From an uncultured Alphaproteobacteria bacterium (GTDB lineage Bacteria; Pseudomonadota; Alphaproteobacteria; RF32; CAG-239), in contig CALXTH010000184.1 in the NCBI GenBank assembly GCA_944391365.1, positions 1-11,047 of the forward strand: DNA of 11,047 nucleotides. Direction: 5' to 3'. Position numbers and translations under genes: made by a program. A model generated the notes under the pieces. The model was not told the origin of the DNA. It ran no database searches and saw only the letters and a program-made list of their open reading frames with translations. Below, piece after piece: positions 1-6,321 of this stretch (within the stretch, counting starts at the first letter, position 1; each line of letters opens with the position of its first letter).

Positions 1-839
1 GTGGTATCGACAACATTGTTGACAACTTCAGATTCAACAAAGGTTTTGACCCTGCCATTGACAACAACCGAACCTTTAATGTTGCGGGTGATGGCCGCGA
101 TGTCGACCATGGGTTTGATTTTATCCAGGTTAGCCTCAAAGTTTTCATCTTCAAACAAAGCGTTGAGTTCATCTTCATTGCCGAAGAGAATGTCGACGTG
201 TTTGTCAATCAGATCCAGAAATTCTTTGCGGTGGCGTTCGACGCAGGATTTGTCCGACAATGAGAAAACGAAATCACGGTTATGCTGATGAGCGATTTCT
301 GCCGCTTTCAGAATCGCCTCTTTGGCACTGTCTTCTTCCCAAAGGTAGCCCTCGACATAAGTCATGCGTGCCGAACGGATGGTGTTTTCGTCAATATCTT
401 CAATGCTTAGATGTGTGGAGGCGCCGAGGTAGGTGAACATGGAGCGTTCGGCATCGGGGGTGACCAGCACAATACTGCGGCCGGTTGAGGGCCCCTGAGT
501 CAGCGGTTTGGTGAAAAAATCAATGCCAGTGGCGCCGATGTCGCGGCTGAAAGCCTGGCCGAGTTCATCATCGTGGACTTTGCCGATGAATGCGCAGGCC
601 AGTCCCAGAGAGGCCATGCCGGCGATGGTGTTGGCGGCCGAGCCGCCGGAGACTTCCCGTTCGGGAACAATGTCCTGATAGATTTTTCCGGCGGGCAGGG
701 CATCAAGCAAAACCATTCCGCCTTTGCGCAGGTTGCGTTCAGTCAAGAAGCGTTCGCCGACTTTGGCCAAGACATCAACAATTGCGTTGCCGATACCGAC
801 AACATCATAAAAAATAGTGTCATTATGTTTGGATTTCAT
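1..839 (-). CDS. PfkB-family carbohydrate/nucleoside kinase, adenosine kinase-like (C-terminus cut off by the window)
   Basis: This gene runs off the left edge, so about 279 N-terminal codons are present and the C-terminus is missing. It begins ATG at 839 (MKSKHNDTIFYDVVGIGNAIVD). Visible family features are the N-terminal GIGNAIVDV strand around residues 15-23, the GGMVLLD segment near residue 40, the first PfkB signature EVSGGSAANT near residues 62-71 followed by GMASLG and FIGKVHDDELG, and the FGNEDEL segment further on. PfkB kinases use ATP to phosphorylate sugars or nucleosides in the cytoplasm; this pattern resembles alphaproteobacterial adenosine kinases, but substrate cannot be fixed from sequence. 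The reading frame reaches ...VVNNVVDT at the edge, so the catalytic DTTGAGD motif expected next lies just outside. A weak AGAG ribosome site precedes the start, and a promoter-like pair lies upstream. The ferredoxin gene lies upstream on the same strand but has its own terminator. Confidence 0.88.
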   Translation of the reverse strand, partial: MKSKHNDTIFYDVVGIGNAIVDVLAKVGERFLTERNLRKGGMVLLDALPAGKIYQDIVPEREVSGGSAANTIAGMASLGLACAFIGKVHDDELGQAFSRDIGATGIDFFTKPLTQGPSTGRSIVLVTPDAERSMFTYLGASTHLSIEDIDENTIRSARMTYVEGYLWEEDSAKEAILKAAEIAHQHNRDFVFSLSDKSCVERHRKEFLDLIDKHVDILFGNEDELNALFEDENFEANLDKIKPMVDIAAITRNIKGSVVVNGRVKTFVESEVVNNVVDT

Positions 840-874
840 TTTATTCTCTGTGTTTTTTATTGCACTCTTTGCTT

Positions 875-903
875 AATGTAGCGGAGTTAGACATAAAAAT
901 CAA
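875..903 (-). promoter_or_regulatory. Candidate housekeeping promoter for the PfkB kinase gene
   Basis: On the minus strand a TTGATT box (898-903) is followed after exactly 17 bases by TACATT (875-880), each matching four of six consensus positions. It lies about 35 bases upstream of the kinase ATG and just past the ferredoxin terminator, where a promoter is needed. This is a pattern match only. Confidence 0.45.
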
Positions 904-916
904 GCCGGTAATTTTC

Positions 917-947
917 ATAAAAAAACCTTCGGAAAAACCGAAGGTTT
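917..947 (-). terminator. Intrinsic terminator of the ferredoxin gene
   Basis: Read on the minus strand, AAACCTTCGG (938-947) and CCGAAGGTTT (923-932) form a perfect 10-bp stem around a five-base loop. A run of T follows immediately. It starts about 20 bases after the ferredoxin stop codon. Confidence 0.9.
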
Positions 948-965
948 AACAGACAAACGGACGTT

Positions 966-1205
966 TTAGTCGTTAGCGTTCGGCCATTCAGCTGCTTTTT
1001 CGGCATTGAATTTGACGGTTGTTTCGTCAGCTTCATCTTCCGGGCTGATGGCACCCTGCGGGCATTCTGAAATGCAAACGCCGCAAGAAATGCAGGTGTC
1101 CGGATCAACAACCATTTGCGAATCGCCTTCGTGGAATGCGTCAACCGGGCATACCGCAACGCAGGCTCTGCATTTGATGCAGGAATCATTTACAACAGAA
1201 ACCAT
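966..1205 (-). CDS. Small ferredoxin with two [4Fe-4S] cluster motifs
   Basis: A 79-residue soluble electron-transfer protein. Two CxxCxxCxxxCP motifs are visible: Cys9, 12, 15, 19 followed by Pro20, and Cys38, 41, 44, 48 followed by Pro49. This is the ligand set for two [4Fe-4S] clusters. The rest resembles the FdxA (7Fe) ferredoxins: CPVDAFHEG after the first motif, a VVDPDTC segment, and a C-terminal tail ending in EWPN. However, FdxA has two extra residues between its second and third cysteines and a further cysteine where this protein has Ala23, so a true 3Fe-4S site is unlikely. The start is supported by AGGAG (1213-1217) placed seven bases before ATG. A strong terminator follows, so it is probably a single-gene transcript. 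The redox partner is unknown. Confidence 0.93.
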   Translation of the reverse strand: MVSVVNDSCIKCRACVAVCPVDAFHEGDSQMVVDPDTCISCGVCISECPQGAISPEDEADETTVKFNAEKAAEWPNAND

Positions 1206-1333
1206 TTTTATTCTCCTAAATTGTGGCTGTTAAAATTCAGGGCTAACTTGACACAGTTTATTTATAAAATCAAGTCTTTTGTTTGACGTGTGTGGTTATA
1301 TGTTCCATTCTGTTCTTTTAGTATTTCAGTATC

Positions 1334-1359
1334 TTGGAAGCTTAAAAAATTTTTATAAT
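1334..1359 (+). promoter_or_regulatory. Candidate promoter of the exported-protein gene
   Basis: A perfect TATAAT (1354-1359) lies in an A/T-rich tract about 60 bases upstream of the chosen start codon. TTGGAA (1334-1339) is the nearest -35-like box, but the spacing is only 14 bases, shorter than usual. The -10 box is the credible part. Confidence 0.35.
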
Positions 1360-1419
1360 TTTTTTATTTGTTTGGTTTAATATTCATAAATGCTTGGAAA
1401 TATATATTGGAAAAATGGG

Positions 1420-1908
1420 ATGAAAAAGGTTTGTTTTTTTGTTTTAGCCGTGTTTTTGATTGCCGGGTATAGCGGTTTTGTCCGGGCTGAAGAGGCGCAG
1501 AAATCTGTACCGGAAGCGCCGGAGGTTCAATCAGCGAAAGAGGCCGGAGCGGATGAAAAGTTTGTTAATCCGCTGTTTTATGAGCGGTTGGTTCCGATTT
1601 CAAGAGGCGGCAGAGAGACATTTTTGACACCGACTCGTTTGAAATATTCTAATACGCTTGTTTATCAGGATGATGATCCGCATGTTGACGGTTGGTCGAT
1701 TGAGGAATGTGAGATGCTTGAAAATGAGCAGGACCATATTGTTTTGAAATGCAGCTTTTATAATGATTTGATTGACCGGGTTCAGACGGATATTCATACA
1801 TTTAGATTGGATCCCTGTACAGAAAAGAGAGATTATTGTTATGAAAGCAAATGGTTTGTTTATGAGAATATCGATGATTCCAGTCTGACGACGTATGTTA
1901 TTAGGTAG
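1420..1908 (+). CDS. Unknown exported (periplasmic) protein with signal peptide
   Basis: I do not recognise a family. The 162-residue product starts MKKVCFFVLAVFLIAGY, a typical Sec signal peptide, with a likely signal peptidase I site after FVRA (residues 19-22). The mature part begins with an acidic, Ala/Glu/Pro-rich linker and then a folded-looking region of about 110 residues. It contains four cysteines (EEC, KCSF, DPC, DYC), which could form two disulfides in the periplasm. The frame is open back to an ATG at 1390, but that start would put ten residues before the basic lysines and has no ribosome site; the ATG at 1420 has a purine-rich stretch before it and gives a proper signal peptide. 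It stands alone between the divergent ferredoxin gene and the convergent membrane-protein gene. Confidence 0.72.
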   Translation: MKKVCFFVLAVFLIAGYSGFVRAEEAQKSVPEAPEVQSAKEAGADEKFVNPLFYERLVPISRGGRETFLTPTRLKYSNTLVYQDDDPHVDGWSIEECEMLENEQDHIVLKCSFYNDLIDRVQTDIHTFRLDPCTEKRDYCYESKWFVYENIDDSSLTTYVIR

Positions 1909-1910
1909 GA

Positions 1911-1942
1911 GAAAGAGCCATGTTATACTAATATGGCTCTTT
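1911..1942. terminator. Hairpin between convergent genes, possible weak bidirectional terminator
   Basis: AAAGAGCCAT (1912-1921) pairs with ATGGCTCTTT (1933-1942), a 10-bp stem around an 11-base loop. It begins four bases after the stop codon at 1908 and about 20 bases beyond the stop of the opposing gene. The T runs are short on both strands, so termination would be modest. Confidence 0.6.
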
Positions 1943-1961
1943 GGTTGGGTGGAATTGTTTG

Positions 1962-2447
1962 TTAAAAATCGGGTCGTGTTATACCGAATACAAATAATGA
2001 GATGGATAGGGAAATGATTATGCGGATATGCCATTCGTGTTTTTGATTGAATAATGCGGCGACGGCGAAACTCCAAAGTATAAGGTCGCAATTTGTTGAT
2101 GTTGGCCAGATTTGAAAATTCAGGTTAGGCAATCCTGAAAAAATGCAGTACAGGCGCAAGGTCGGGTGGTTTGATGAGATGTGATAAATGTAGTTAGCTG
2201 TGGGTAAGTGAAAGCCGTTGGCAAGACCGATAATGATTGCCAAAGGAAATAAACCATTCAATATATAGGGCAATATTTTGTTCATGGTATTAAAAAATAT
2301 ATTTGTTTGCTGACTGTTTCCGAGCCATATGACACTAATTATCAAATATATTGTTATTAATGCCAAGAAGATAATCCAAGAAAATCCCATTAAGAACAGA
2401 ATATTAGCAAGTTTTATTTTTATTAGTTTATTTATTTTGTATATCAT
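1962..2447 (-). CDS. Unknown multi-spanning membrane protein (downstream gene of a pair)
   Basis: I do not recognise a family. From the ATG at 2447 the product is 161 residues and strongly hydrophobic: about four to five membrane segments, including ILFLMGFSWIIFLALITIYL, a stretch around ILNGLFPLAIIIGLANGF, one around LILWSFAVAALF and a final IIISLSISLFVFGI. A basic MIYKINKLIKIK start fits a cytoplasmic N-terminus. The frame is open back to 2555, but those 36 extra residues are polar and proline-rich and overlap the upstream gene; using 2447 leaves a 28-base gap after the upstream stop. No clear ribosome site is seen before either start, so the start is uncertain. It follows another membrane-protein gene closely and probably shares its transcript. 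The DNA is more AT-rich than the chaperone genes. Confidence 0.6.
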   Translation of the reverse strand: MIYKINKLIKIKLANILFLMGFSWIIFLALITIYLIISVIWLGNSQQTNIFFNTMNKILPYILNGLFPLAIIIGLANGFHLPTANYIYHISSNHPTLRLYCIFSGLPNLNFQIWPTSTNCDLILWSFAVAALFNQKHEWHIRIIISLSISLFVFGITRPDF

Positions 2448-2475
2448 GGTTCTTGGGTTGGTGGGATTAACAGAG

Positions 2476-2988
2476 TTAAAAGTTGTTTGATATTGTGATT
2501 TCCGGGGGCAGAGAGGTGTATTTTTCGGGGGTGTTATGTGAAAGATATATTTCATAGCCTGCTGTCATACAGTATAAAAAAGCAATAATCAGAAGTGTTT
2601 TGGGAAATTTGAAAAGTTCGGGCTGCCAGATAAAGATTGTCAAGGTATAGGTGATTATTCTGATTATTAAGATTTCAGCAAAGAAAAATGCGGCGGTTAT
2701 TAAAAAATGTCCATCTGCGAATGATGACATTAAAAACGCGATAATTTCCCAGAACATAGAACAAAAGGCCAGTAATGTTATTGCCGGAATTTTCCAGATA
2801 AGGGAAGTCGGTTTAATGTTTTTTATGTTTCCATGAAAAAGAAGTTTCCAAATGAAATAGGGAACGATAAAGTTAACGTAAATGGCGGGGAGCCAAAGTA
2901 CGATAAAAATGTATTGAAGACTGAACAGCAAAGTGGATAGCAATAAGGCGATACATTTATAAAGTTCAGTTTTGGTTGTGTGGAACAT
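2476..2988 (-). CDS. Unknown multi-spanning membrane protein (upstream gene of a pair)
   Basis: I do not recognise a family. The 170-residue product has about four membrane regions: residues 12-51 (one or two spans, with LWLPAIYVNFIVPYFIW), 63-87, 95-120 (with acidic Glu105 and basic Arg110 inside the hydrophobic stretch) and 130-149, then a polar tail. There is no signal peptidase site. The ATG at 2988 has only a weak GAA-type purine stretch upstream. The stop lies 28 bases before the proposed start of the next gene on the same strand, which is also a small membrane protein, so the two may act together. Composition is AT-rich, with many Ile and Phe codons. The long open frame, the hydrophobic pattern and a same-strand partner argue for a real gene. 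Confidence 0.62.
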   Translation of the reverse strand: MFHTTKTELYKCIALLLSTLLFSLQYIFIVLWLPAIYVNFIVPYFIWKLLFHGNIKNIKPTSLIWKIPAITLLAFCSMFWEIIAFLMSSFADGHFLITAAFFFAEILIIRIITYTLTIFIWQPELFKFPKTLLIIAFLYCMTAGYEIYLSHNTPEKYTSLPPEITISNNF

Positions 2989-3037
2989 TGATTCTTTTCA
3001 AGCAGTTGTGAGATAAATGGAATGATAAGACATTAAT

Positions 3038-3071
3038 CGTAAACCGCCGTTTTGTCAACCGGCGGTTTACG
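3038..3071 (-). terminator. Strong hairpin after the Asn-rich gene
   Basis: CGTAAACCGCCG (3038-3049) and CGGCGGTTTACG (3060-3071) form a perfect 12-bp stem with a 10-base loop. It begins about eight bases past the stop codon of the Asn-rich gene. No long T run follows on the minus strand, so it may stabilise the mRNA 3' end or terminate only partly, with read-through into the membrane-protein pair. Confidence 0.65.
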
Positions 3072-3078
3072 TAGAGGC

Positions 3079-4164
3079 TTATTTATTTGGTAACTTAATG
3101 GGAAGTAGAATATTGCATTCTTCCGGAGAGTTTGCATTGTAGCCAATCCAGCTGCCTTTTATGTCATTTTTGAAGTCTTTAATGTTGTCTTCAATTATTC
3201 CTTTCAGTCCTCCGTAAGCAGCTCTTAGTTGTGGATCTTTTCTTTTTTGGTTAAAGTCTTTGAATTCTTTATATGCTCCACCTAATATTGTTTCTAACAT
3301 TGCCAGAGTTCCATCTGTAGCGCCGATACAACTGATGTATTGATGTTTGTTAATATCGGAAATAGGTTCATTTTTTAGCTGTTCAGCTTCTTTAATAGCT
3401 CTTTGAACTGAAGGTTCTGCATATTTTTTTCCGATAGCATACAATCCGTCGTTTTTATAAGTATTGTAAATATCGAAAATGTTATTTCCCAGTTTATATC
3501 CTATATGGTATATTTTATCTCCTATATGGTATATTTTATCTCCTATGTTGTGTATTTGATTGTAGAGTGGAAAGTTGTTTATTTTGTTTTTCTTCTCCCA
3601 ACTGTATTCTTGTTGTGGCTGGCTCCAGGGTGTCGGAGTTTGATATCCGGTTTGTGCATTGCCGGTTTGTTGCGGCAATGGGGCTGGAGTCTGTTGCCAA
3701 GTGTTGGTCCCGAAGTTGTTATTTGGGATGTTATTTCCAAAACGGCTGCGATTCCAGTTATTGTTTTCAACAAAATTGTTGCTGCCGGCCGGGTTGAATC
3801 CCCAAGTGTTGTTTGGTGTCGGGGCGGACGGAGTGAATTGCGGCCGCAGGTTGTTGCCATTGTTATTCCATCCGGTGGTATTGTTCCATCCGGTTGTATT
3901 CAGGTTATTATTGTTTTCCCAGCTGTTGTTCGGCAGCGCGTTGTTGTTATTTGTCGCGTTGTTGTTTGAACCGCCGCGCAGCAGGTTCAGCATTTTTTCC
4001 CGGTGTTGTTCCCGCTCTTGTCGTTCGTTGCGTTCTTCCTGTTCTCTTTTTTCCTGTTCCCGGCGATACATTTCGGTTACCGGAACTCCGCCGTAAGCGG
4101 CATAACTCGGCACACCGCCGTAAGCGGCGTAGCTTGGCATTCTATTCGTTTTATTATATATCAT
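3079..4164 (-). CDS. Unknown Asn/Gln-rich low-complexity protein with tandem repeats
   Basis: I do not recognise a family. The 361-residue product has clear blocks: two perfect SYAAYGGVP repeats (residues 11-28); a highly charged Arg/Glu/Gln helix, probably coiled coil (about 31-63); an Asn-rich region with regularly spaced Trp and an NTTGW repeat (about 66-156); a Pro/Gln/Thr stretch (157-189); three IGDKIYH-type heptads (207-227), the last one diverged; and a more ordinary C-terminal domain of about 130 residues with SCIGATDGTLAMLETILGG. There is no signal peptide or membrane span, so it is probably cytoplasmic unless exported by another route. The frame is open to 4194, but AGGAAA (4172-4177) lies eight bases before the ATG at 4164, which decides the start. 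A promoter and a palindromic operator-like site lie upstream. The composition suggests self-association or a scaffold; that is inference. Confidence 0.75.
   Translation of the reverse strand: MIYNKTNRMPSYAAYGGVPSYAAYGGVPVTEMYRREQEKREQEERNERQEREQHREKMLNLLRGGSNNNATNNNNALPNNSWENNNNLNTTGWNNTTGWNNNGNNLRPQFTPSAPTPNNTWGFNPAGSNNFVENNNWNRSRFGNNIPNNNFGTNTWQQTPAPLPQQTGNAQTGYQTPTPWSQPQQEYSWEKKNKINNFPLYNQIHNIGDKIYHIGDKIYHIGYKLGNNIFDIYNTYKNDGLYAIGKKYAEPSVQRAIKEAEQLKNEPISDINKHQYISCIGATDGTLAMLETILGGAYKEFKDFNQKRKDPQLRAAYGGLKGIIEDNIKDFKNDIKGSWIGYNANSPEECNILLPIKLPNK
3500..3562 (-). repeat. 21-bp tandem repeat inside the Asn-rich gene
   Basis: Two identical 21-bp units (3500-3520 and 3521-3541) are followed by a diverged third (3542-3562). 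They encode the IGDKIYH heptads in frame, so gain or loss of a unit would keep the reading frame. Confidence 0.9.
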
Positions 4165-4171
4165 ATTCTTA

Positions 4172-4177
4172 TTTCCT
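4172..4177 (-). promoter_or_regulatory. Ribosome binding site that fixes the Asn-rich gene start
   Basis: On the minus strand AGGAAA within GAAAGGAAAT sits eight bases before the ATG at 4164. The upstream in-frame ATG at 4194 has no comparable site, so the 361-residue form is preferred. Confidence 0.7.
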
Positions 4178-4196
4178 TTCATAAAAATTAACAAAA

Positions 4197-4210
4197 TGAT
4201 AGCGCTATCA
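4197..4210. promoter_or_regulatory. Perfect 14-bp palindrome, LacI/GalR-type operator candidate
   Basis: TGATAGCGCTATCA is its own reverse complement. It matches the general LacI-family operator layout TGnnAnCGnTnnCA at every fixed position, with the central CG. It begins about five bases downstream of the -10 box for the Asn-rich gene, over the expected transcription start, where a repressor would block initiation. No LacI-type regulator is encoded in this window. Confidence 0.55.
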
Positions 4211-4215
4211 ATAAA

Positions 4216-4243
4216 ATATTATCAAACGGAATAACGAAGTCAA
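4216..4243 (-). promoter_or_regulatory. Candidate promoter of the Asn-rich gene
   Basis: On the minus strand TTGACT (4238-4243) is followed after 16 bases by TAATAT (4216-4221). The -35 box matches five of six consensus bases. The predicted start of transcription falls in the 14-bp palindrome just downstream. Confidence 0.55.
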
Positions 4244-4289
4244 CATCCTTAATAAAATATTTTTTTATTTTTATTTATCGGGTGGGAGG

Positions 4290-4318
4290 CTTGCGGTTGT
4301 CGTCTGGAAATCCCATAT
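4290..4318 (+). promoter_or_regulatory. Sigma-32 (RpoH) type heat-shock promoter of htpG
   Basis: CTTG (4290-4293), 18 bases, then CCCATAT (4312-4318). This matches the alphaproteobacterial heat-shock layout CTTG-N18-CYTATNT in all but one position and also resembles the enterobacterial CCCCATNT box. It lies about 35 bases upstream of the htpG start, and the same arrangement occurs before groES. Confidence 0.75.
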
Positions 4319-4351
4319 ATAGAGTAAACGCTTAATTAAGGGAGTGAGAAA

Positions 4352-6193
4352 ATGTCTGATAAAATGGAATTTCGGGCAGAAGTTCATAAAATGCTCGATA
4401 TTGTGATTAATTCGTTGTATTCGGAAAAGCAAATTTTTTTGAGAGAGCTGATTTCGAACGCCAGTGATGCCTGTGACAAGCTGAAGTATATGGCTTTGAC
4501 CAATCAGGCGCTGATGAAAGGCGTCGGCCGGCTGGAGATTAAAATTGTGCCGGATGCGGAGAAACGGACACTGAAAATTGAAGATAACGGTATCGGGATG
4601 AACCGTGATGATCTGATTGACCATTTGGGGACGATTGCCAAGTCGGGAACGGCTGATTTTGTCAGAAATGTTAAAGACAACGGTTCAAGCATGGATTTAA
4701 TCGGGCAGTTCGGCGTCGGGTTTTATTCGGCATTTATGGTGGCGGAAAAAGTGGAAATTCTGACCCGGAAGGCCGGTGAAGACAAAGCCTGGAAATGGGT
4801 TTCGAACGGGGTTGACGGGTTTGAAATCAGTGAGGCAGAAAAGGCCGGCAACGGAACCGAGATTACACTCTTTTTGAAAGAAGAAGAGAAGCAATATACC
4901 GATACGATTTATTTGCGGCAGATTATCCGTTTGTATTCAGACCATATCAGTTATCCGATTATTATGAATCTGGGTAAAAACGGCGAGGAAACGGTGAATA
5001 CCGGGTCAGCTTTGTGGACGCGCAACAAGGCGGAGATTACCACGGAGCAATATAAGGAATTTTATCATCATGTGTCAAAGAATTTTGATGAGCCGTGGAT
5101 GACGCTGCATTTTAAAGCAGAGGGGAATCTGGAATATACCGGGTTGGTGTTTGTGCCGTCGACACAGCCGTATGACCTGTTTCAACCCGACCGGAAGAAC
5201 GGCCTGAAACTTTATGTCAACCGGGTGTTTATTTCGGATAAGGTCGAAGAGCTGTTGCCCAATTATCTGCGCTTTGTCAAAGGGATTATTGACAGTGCCG
5301 ATTTGCCTTTGAATATTTCACGCGAGATGTTGCAGCAAAATCCGCTGGTGGCAAAAATCAGAAACGGAACTGTGTCCCGGATTTTGAAAGAACTGAAGAA
5401 ACGTGCCGAAAATTATGATGATTATATGATTTTCTGGAATGCTTTCGGAACGGCTTTTAAAGAGGGGATTTATGAGGATTTTTCAAACCGGGAGGAAATT
5501 GCCTCGTTGTCAAGATTTGCGTCAACCAAAGGGGGCGACAAGTTGGTTTCGCTGGATGACTATATCGGACGGATGCCGGCCGGACAGAAAGCAATTTATT
5601 ATATTACCGGTGATGATGTGAAGGTTTTGGAGAATAATCCGCAGCTGGAGGCTTTTAAGAGCAAAGGATTGGAGGTTTTGCTGCTGGTGGATCCGATTGA
5701 TGAGTTTTGGACACAGGTGCTGACCAAGTATAAAGATAAAGAGATTAAACATATTTCTCAGGCGGATGAGGACTTTGTGCCGGATAGGAAAGATGCTCCT
5801 AAAGTCAAAGACGAGGATTTGAAAAAGCTGACAGACCGGATGGCCGCAGTATTGAACGGTGATGTGGCCAAGGTGACCGTGACCGAAAAGCTGACGACGA
5901 GCCCGGTCAGTCTGACGGTGGAAAACGGGCAGATGAGTCTGCATTTGGAGCGTTTGATGCGCAATCATCAGCAGCAGACGGCTTTTGCCAGTTTGAAGGT
6001 GTTGGAAGTGAATCCGTATCATCCGCTGATTATCCGGCTTTCGGAACTGGCTGCGGCGGAAAAGGATGATGTCAGAGTGACGGAAATGACCAAGATTCTT
6101 TATGATCAGGCTCTGATTGCCGAGGGTGAGGCAATCACGAATCCATCATTTTTTGCCGAGAAGCTTGGAGAATATATGCTCAAAGCTCTTTAG
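4352..6193 (+). CDS. htpG: Hsp90-family molecular chaperone HtpG
   Basis: HtpG is the cytoplasmic bacterial Hsp90, a dimeric ATP-dependent chaperone. The 613-residue length is normal for the family. The N-terminal GHKL ATPase domain is complete: ELISNASDACDKL (ATP/Mg-binding Asn and Asp), DNGIGMNRDDLIDHLGTIA, SGT, IGQFGVGFYSAFMVA and GNGTEITLFL. The middle domain contains the FVPSTQPYDLF region, LYVNRVFISD and the NISREMLQQN segment, which carries the catalytic-loop arginine. The C-terminal dimerisation domain follows, without the eukaryotic MEEVD tail, as expected. The start ATG at 4352 is preceded by GGGAGTGA at good spacing. It appears to be a single-gene transcript: a sigma-32-like promoter upstream and a strong terminator 18 bases after the stop. 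Confidence 0.98.
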   Translation: MSDKMEFRAEVHKMLDIVINSLYSEKQIFLRELISNASDACDKLKYMALTNQALMKGVGRLEIKIVPDAEKRTLKIEDNGIGMNRDDLIDHLGTIAKSGTADFVRNVKDNGSSMDLIGQFGVGFYSAFMVAEKVEILTRKAGEDKAWKWVSNGVDGFEISEAEKAGNGTEITLFLKEEEKQYTDTIYLRQIIRLYSDHISYPIIMNLGKNGEETVNTGSALWTRNKAEITTEQYKEFYHHVSKNFDEPWMTLHFKAEGNLEYTGLVFVPSTQPYDLFQPDRKNGLKLYVNRVFISDKVEELLPNYLRFVKGIIDSADLPLNISREMLQQNPLVAKIRNGTVSRILKELKKRAENYDDYMIFWNAFGTAFKEGIYEDFSNREEIASLSRFASTKGGDKLVSLDDYIGRMPAGQKAIYYITGDDVKVLENNPQLEAFKSKGLEVLLLVDPIDEFWTQVLTKYKDKEIKHISQADEDFVPDRKDAPKVKDEDLKKLTDRMAAVLNGDVAKVTVTEKLTTSPVSLTVENGQMSLHLERLMRNHQQQTAFASLKVLEVNPYHPLIIRLSELAAAEKDDVRVTEMTKILYDQALIAEGEAITNPSFFAEKLGEYMLKAL

Positions 6194-6210
6194 TCGTTCA
6201 GTCGTTCGGG

Positions 6211-6246
6211 AAAAAGGTCTGCCTGTGGTGCAGGCCTTTTTTGTTT
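6211..6246 (+). terminator. Intrinsic terminator of htpG
   Basis: AAAAAGGTCTGC (6211-6222) pairs with GCAGGCCTTTTT (6230-6241) with one G-T wobble and a seven-base loop; T-rich sequence follows. The A-rich left arm means it could also act in reverse. Confidence 0.9.
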
Positions 6247-6310
6247 TTCCGGGGCGGGATTAAGTTTTTCTTTAAAGTTATATGGTATTCTTTAATCAGA
6301 GAGAAGAAAC

Positions 6311-6315
6311 AGGAG
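6311..6315 (+). promoter_or_regulatory. Ribosome binding site that fixes the prepilin peptidase start
   Basis: AGGAG directly precedes ATG at 6316 but is six bases before the in-frame ATG at 6322. That spacing favours the second ATG. The open frame further upstream runs back into the htpG terminator and is not credible. Confidence 0.7.
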
Positions 6316-6321
6316 ATGAAA

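Noticed and set aside
1..288. Plus-strand open frame at the left edge
   Set aside because: It is antisense to the PfkB kinase, whose minus-strand frame gives clear family motifs.
1246..1275. Inverted repeat ACTTGA, 18 bases, TCAAGT upstream of the ferredoxin gene
   Set aside because: The arms are only six bases in A/T-rich DNA and do not form a convincing promoter or known operator.
2448..2555. Longer start for the second membrane protein
   Set aside because: The 36 extra residues are polar and overlap the upstream gene, with no proper ribosome site, though the shorter start is not proven.
3505..4191. Several plus-strand open frames opposite the Asn-rich gene
   Set aside because: They are shadows caused by low-complexity AAC/AAT codons; the minus frame has the ribosome site, promoter and repeat-level protein pattern.
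6241..6321. N-terminal extension of the prepilin peptidase to a TTG at 6241
   Set aside because: It would start within the htpG terminator and has no ribosome site; AGGAG points to ATG 6322.
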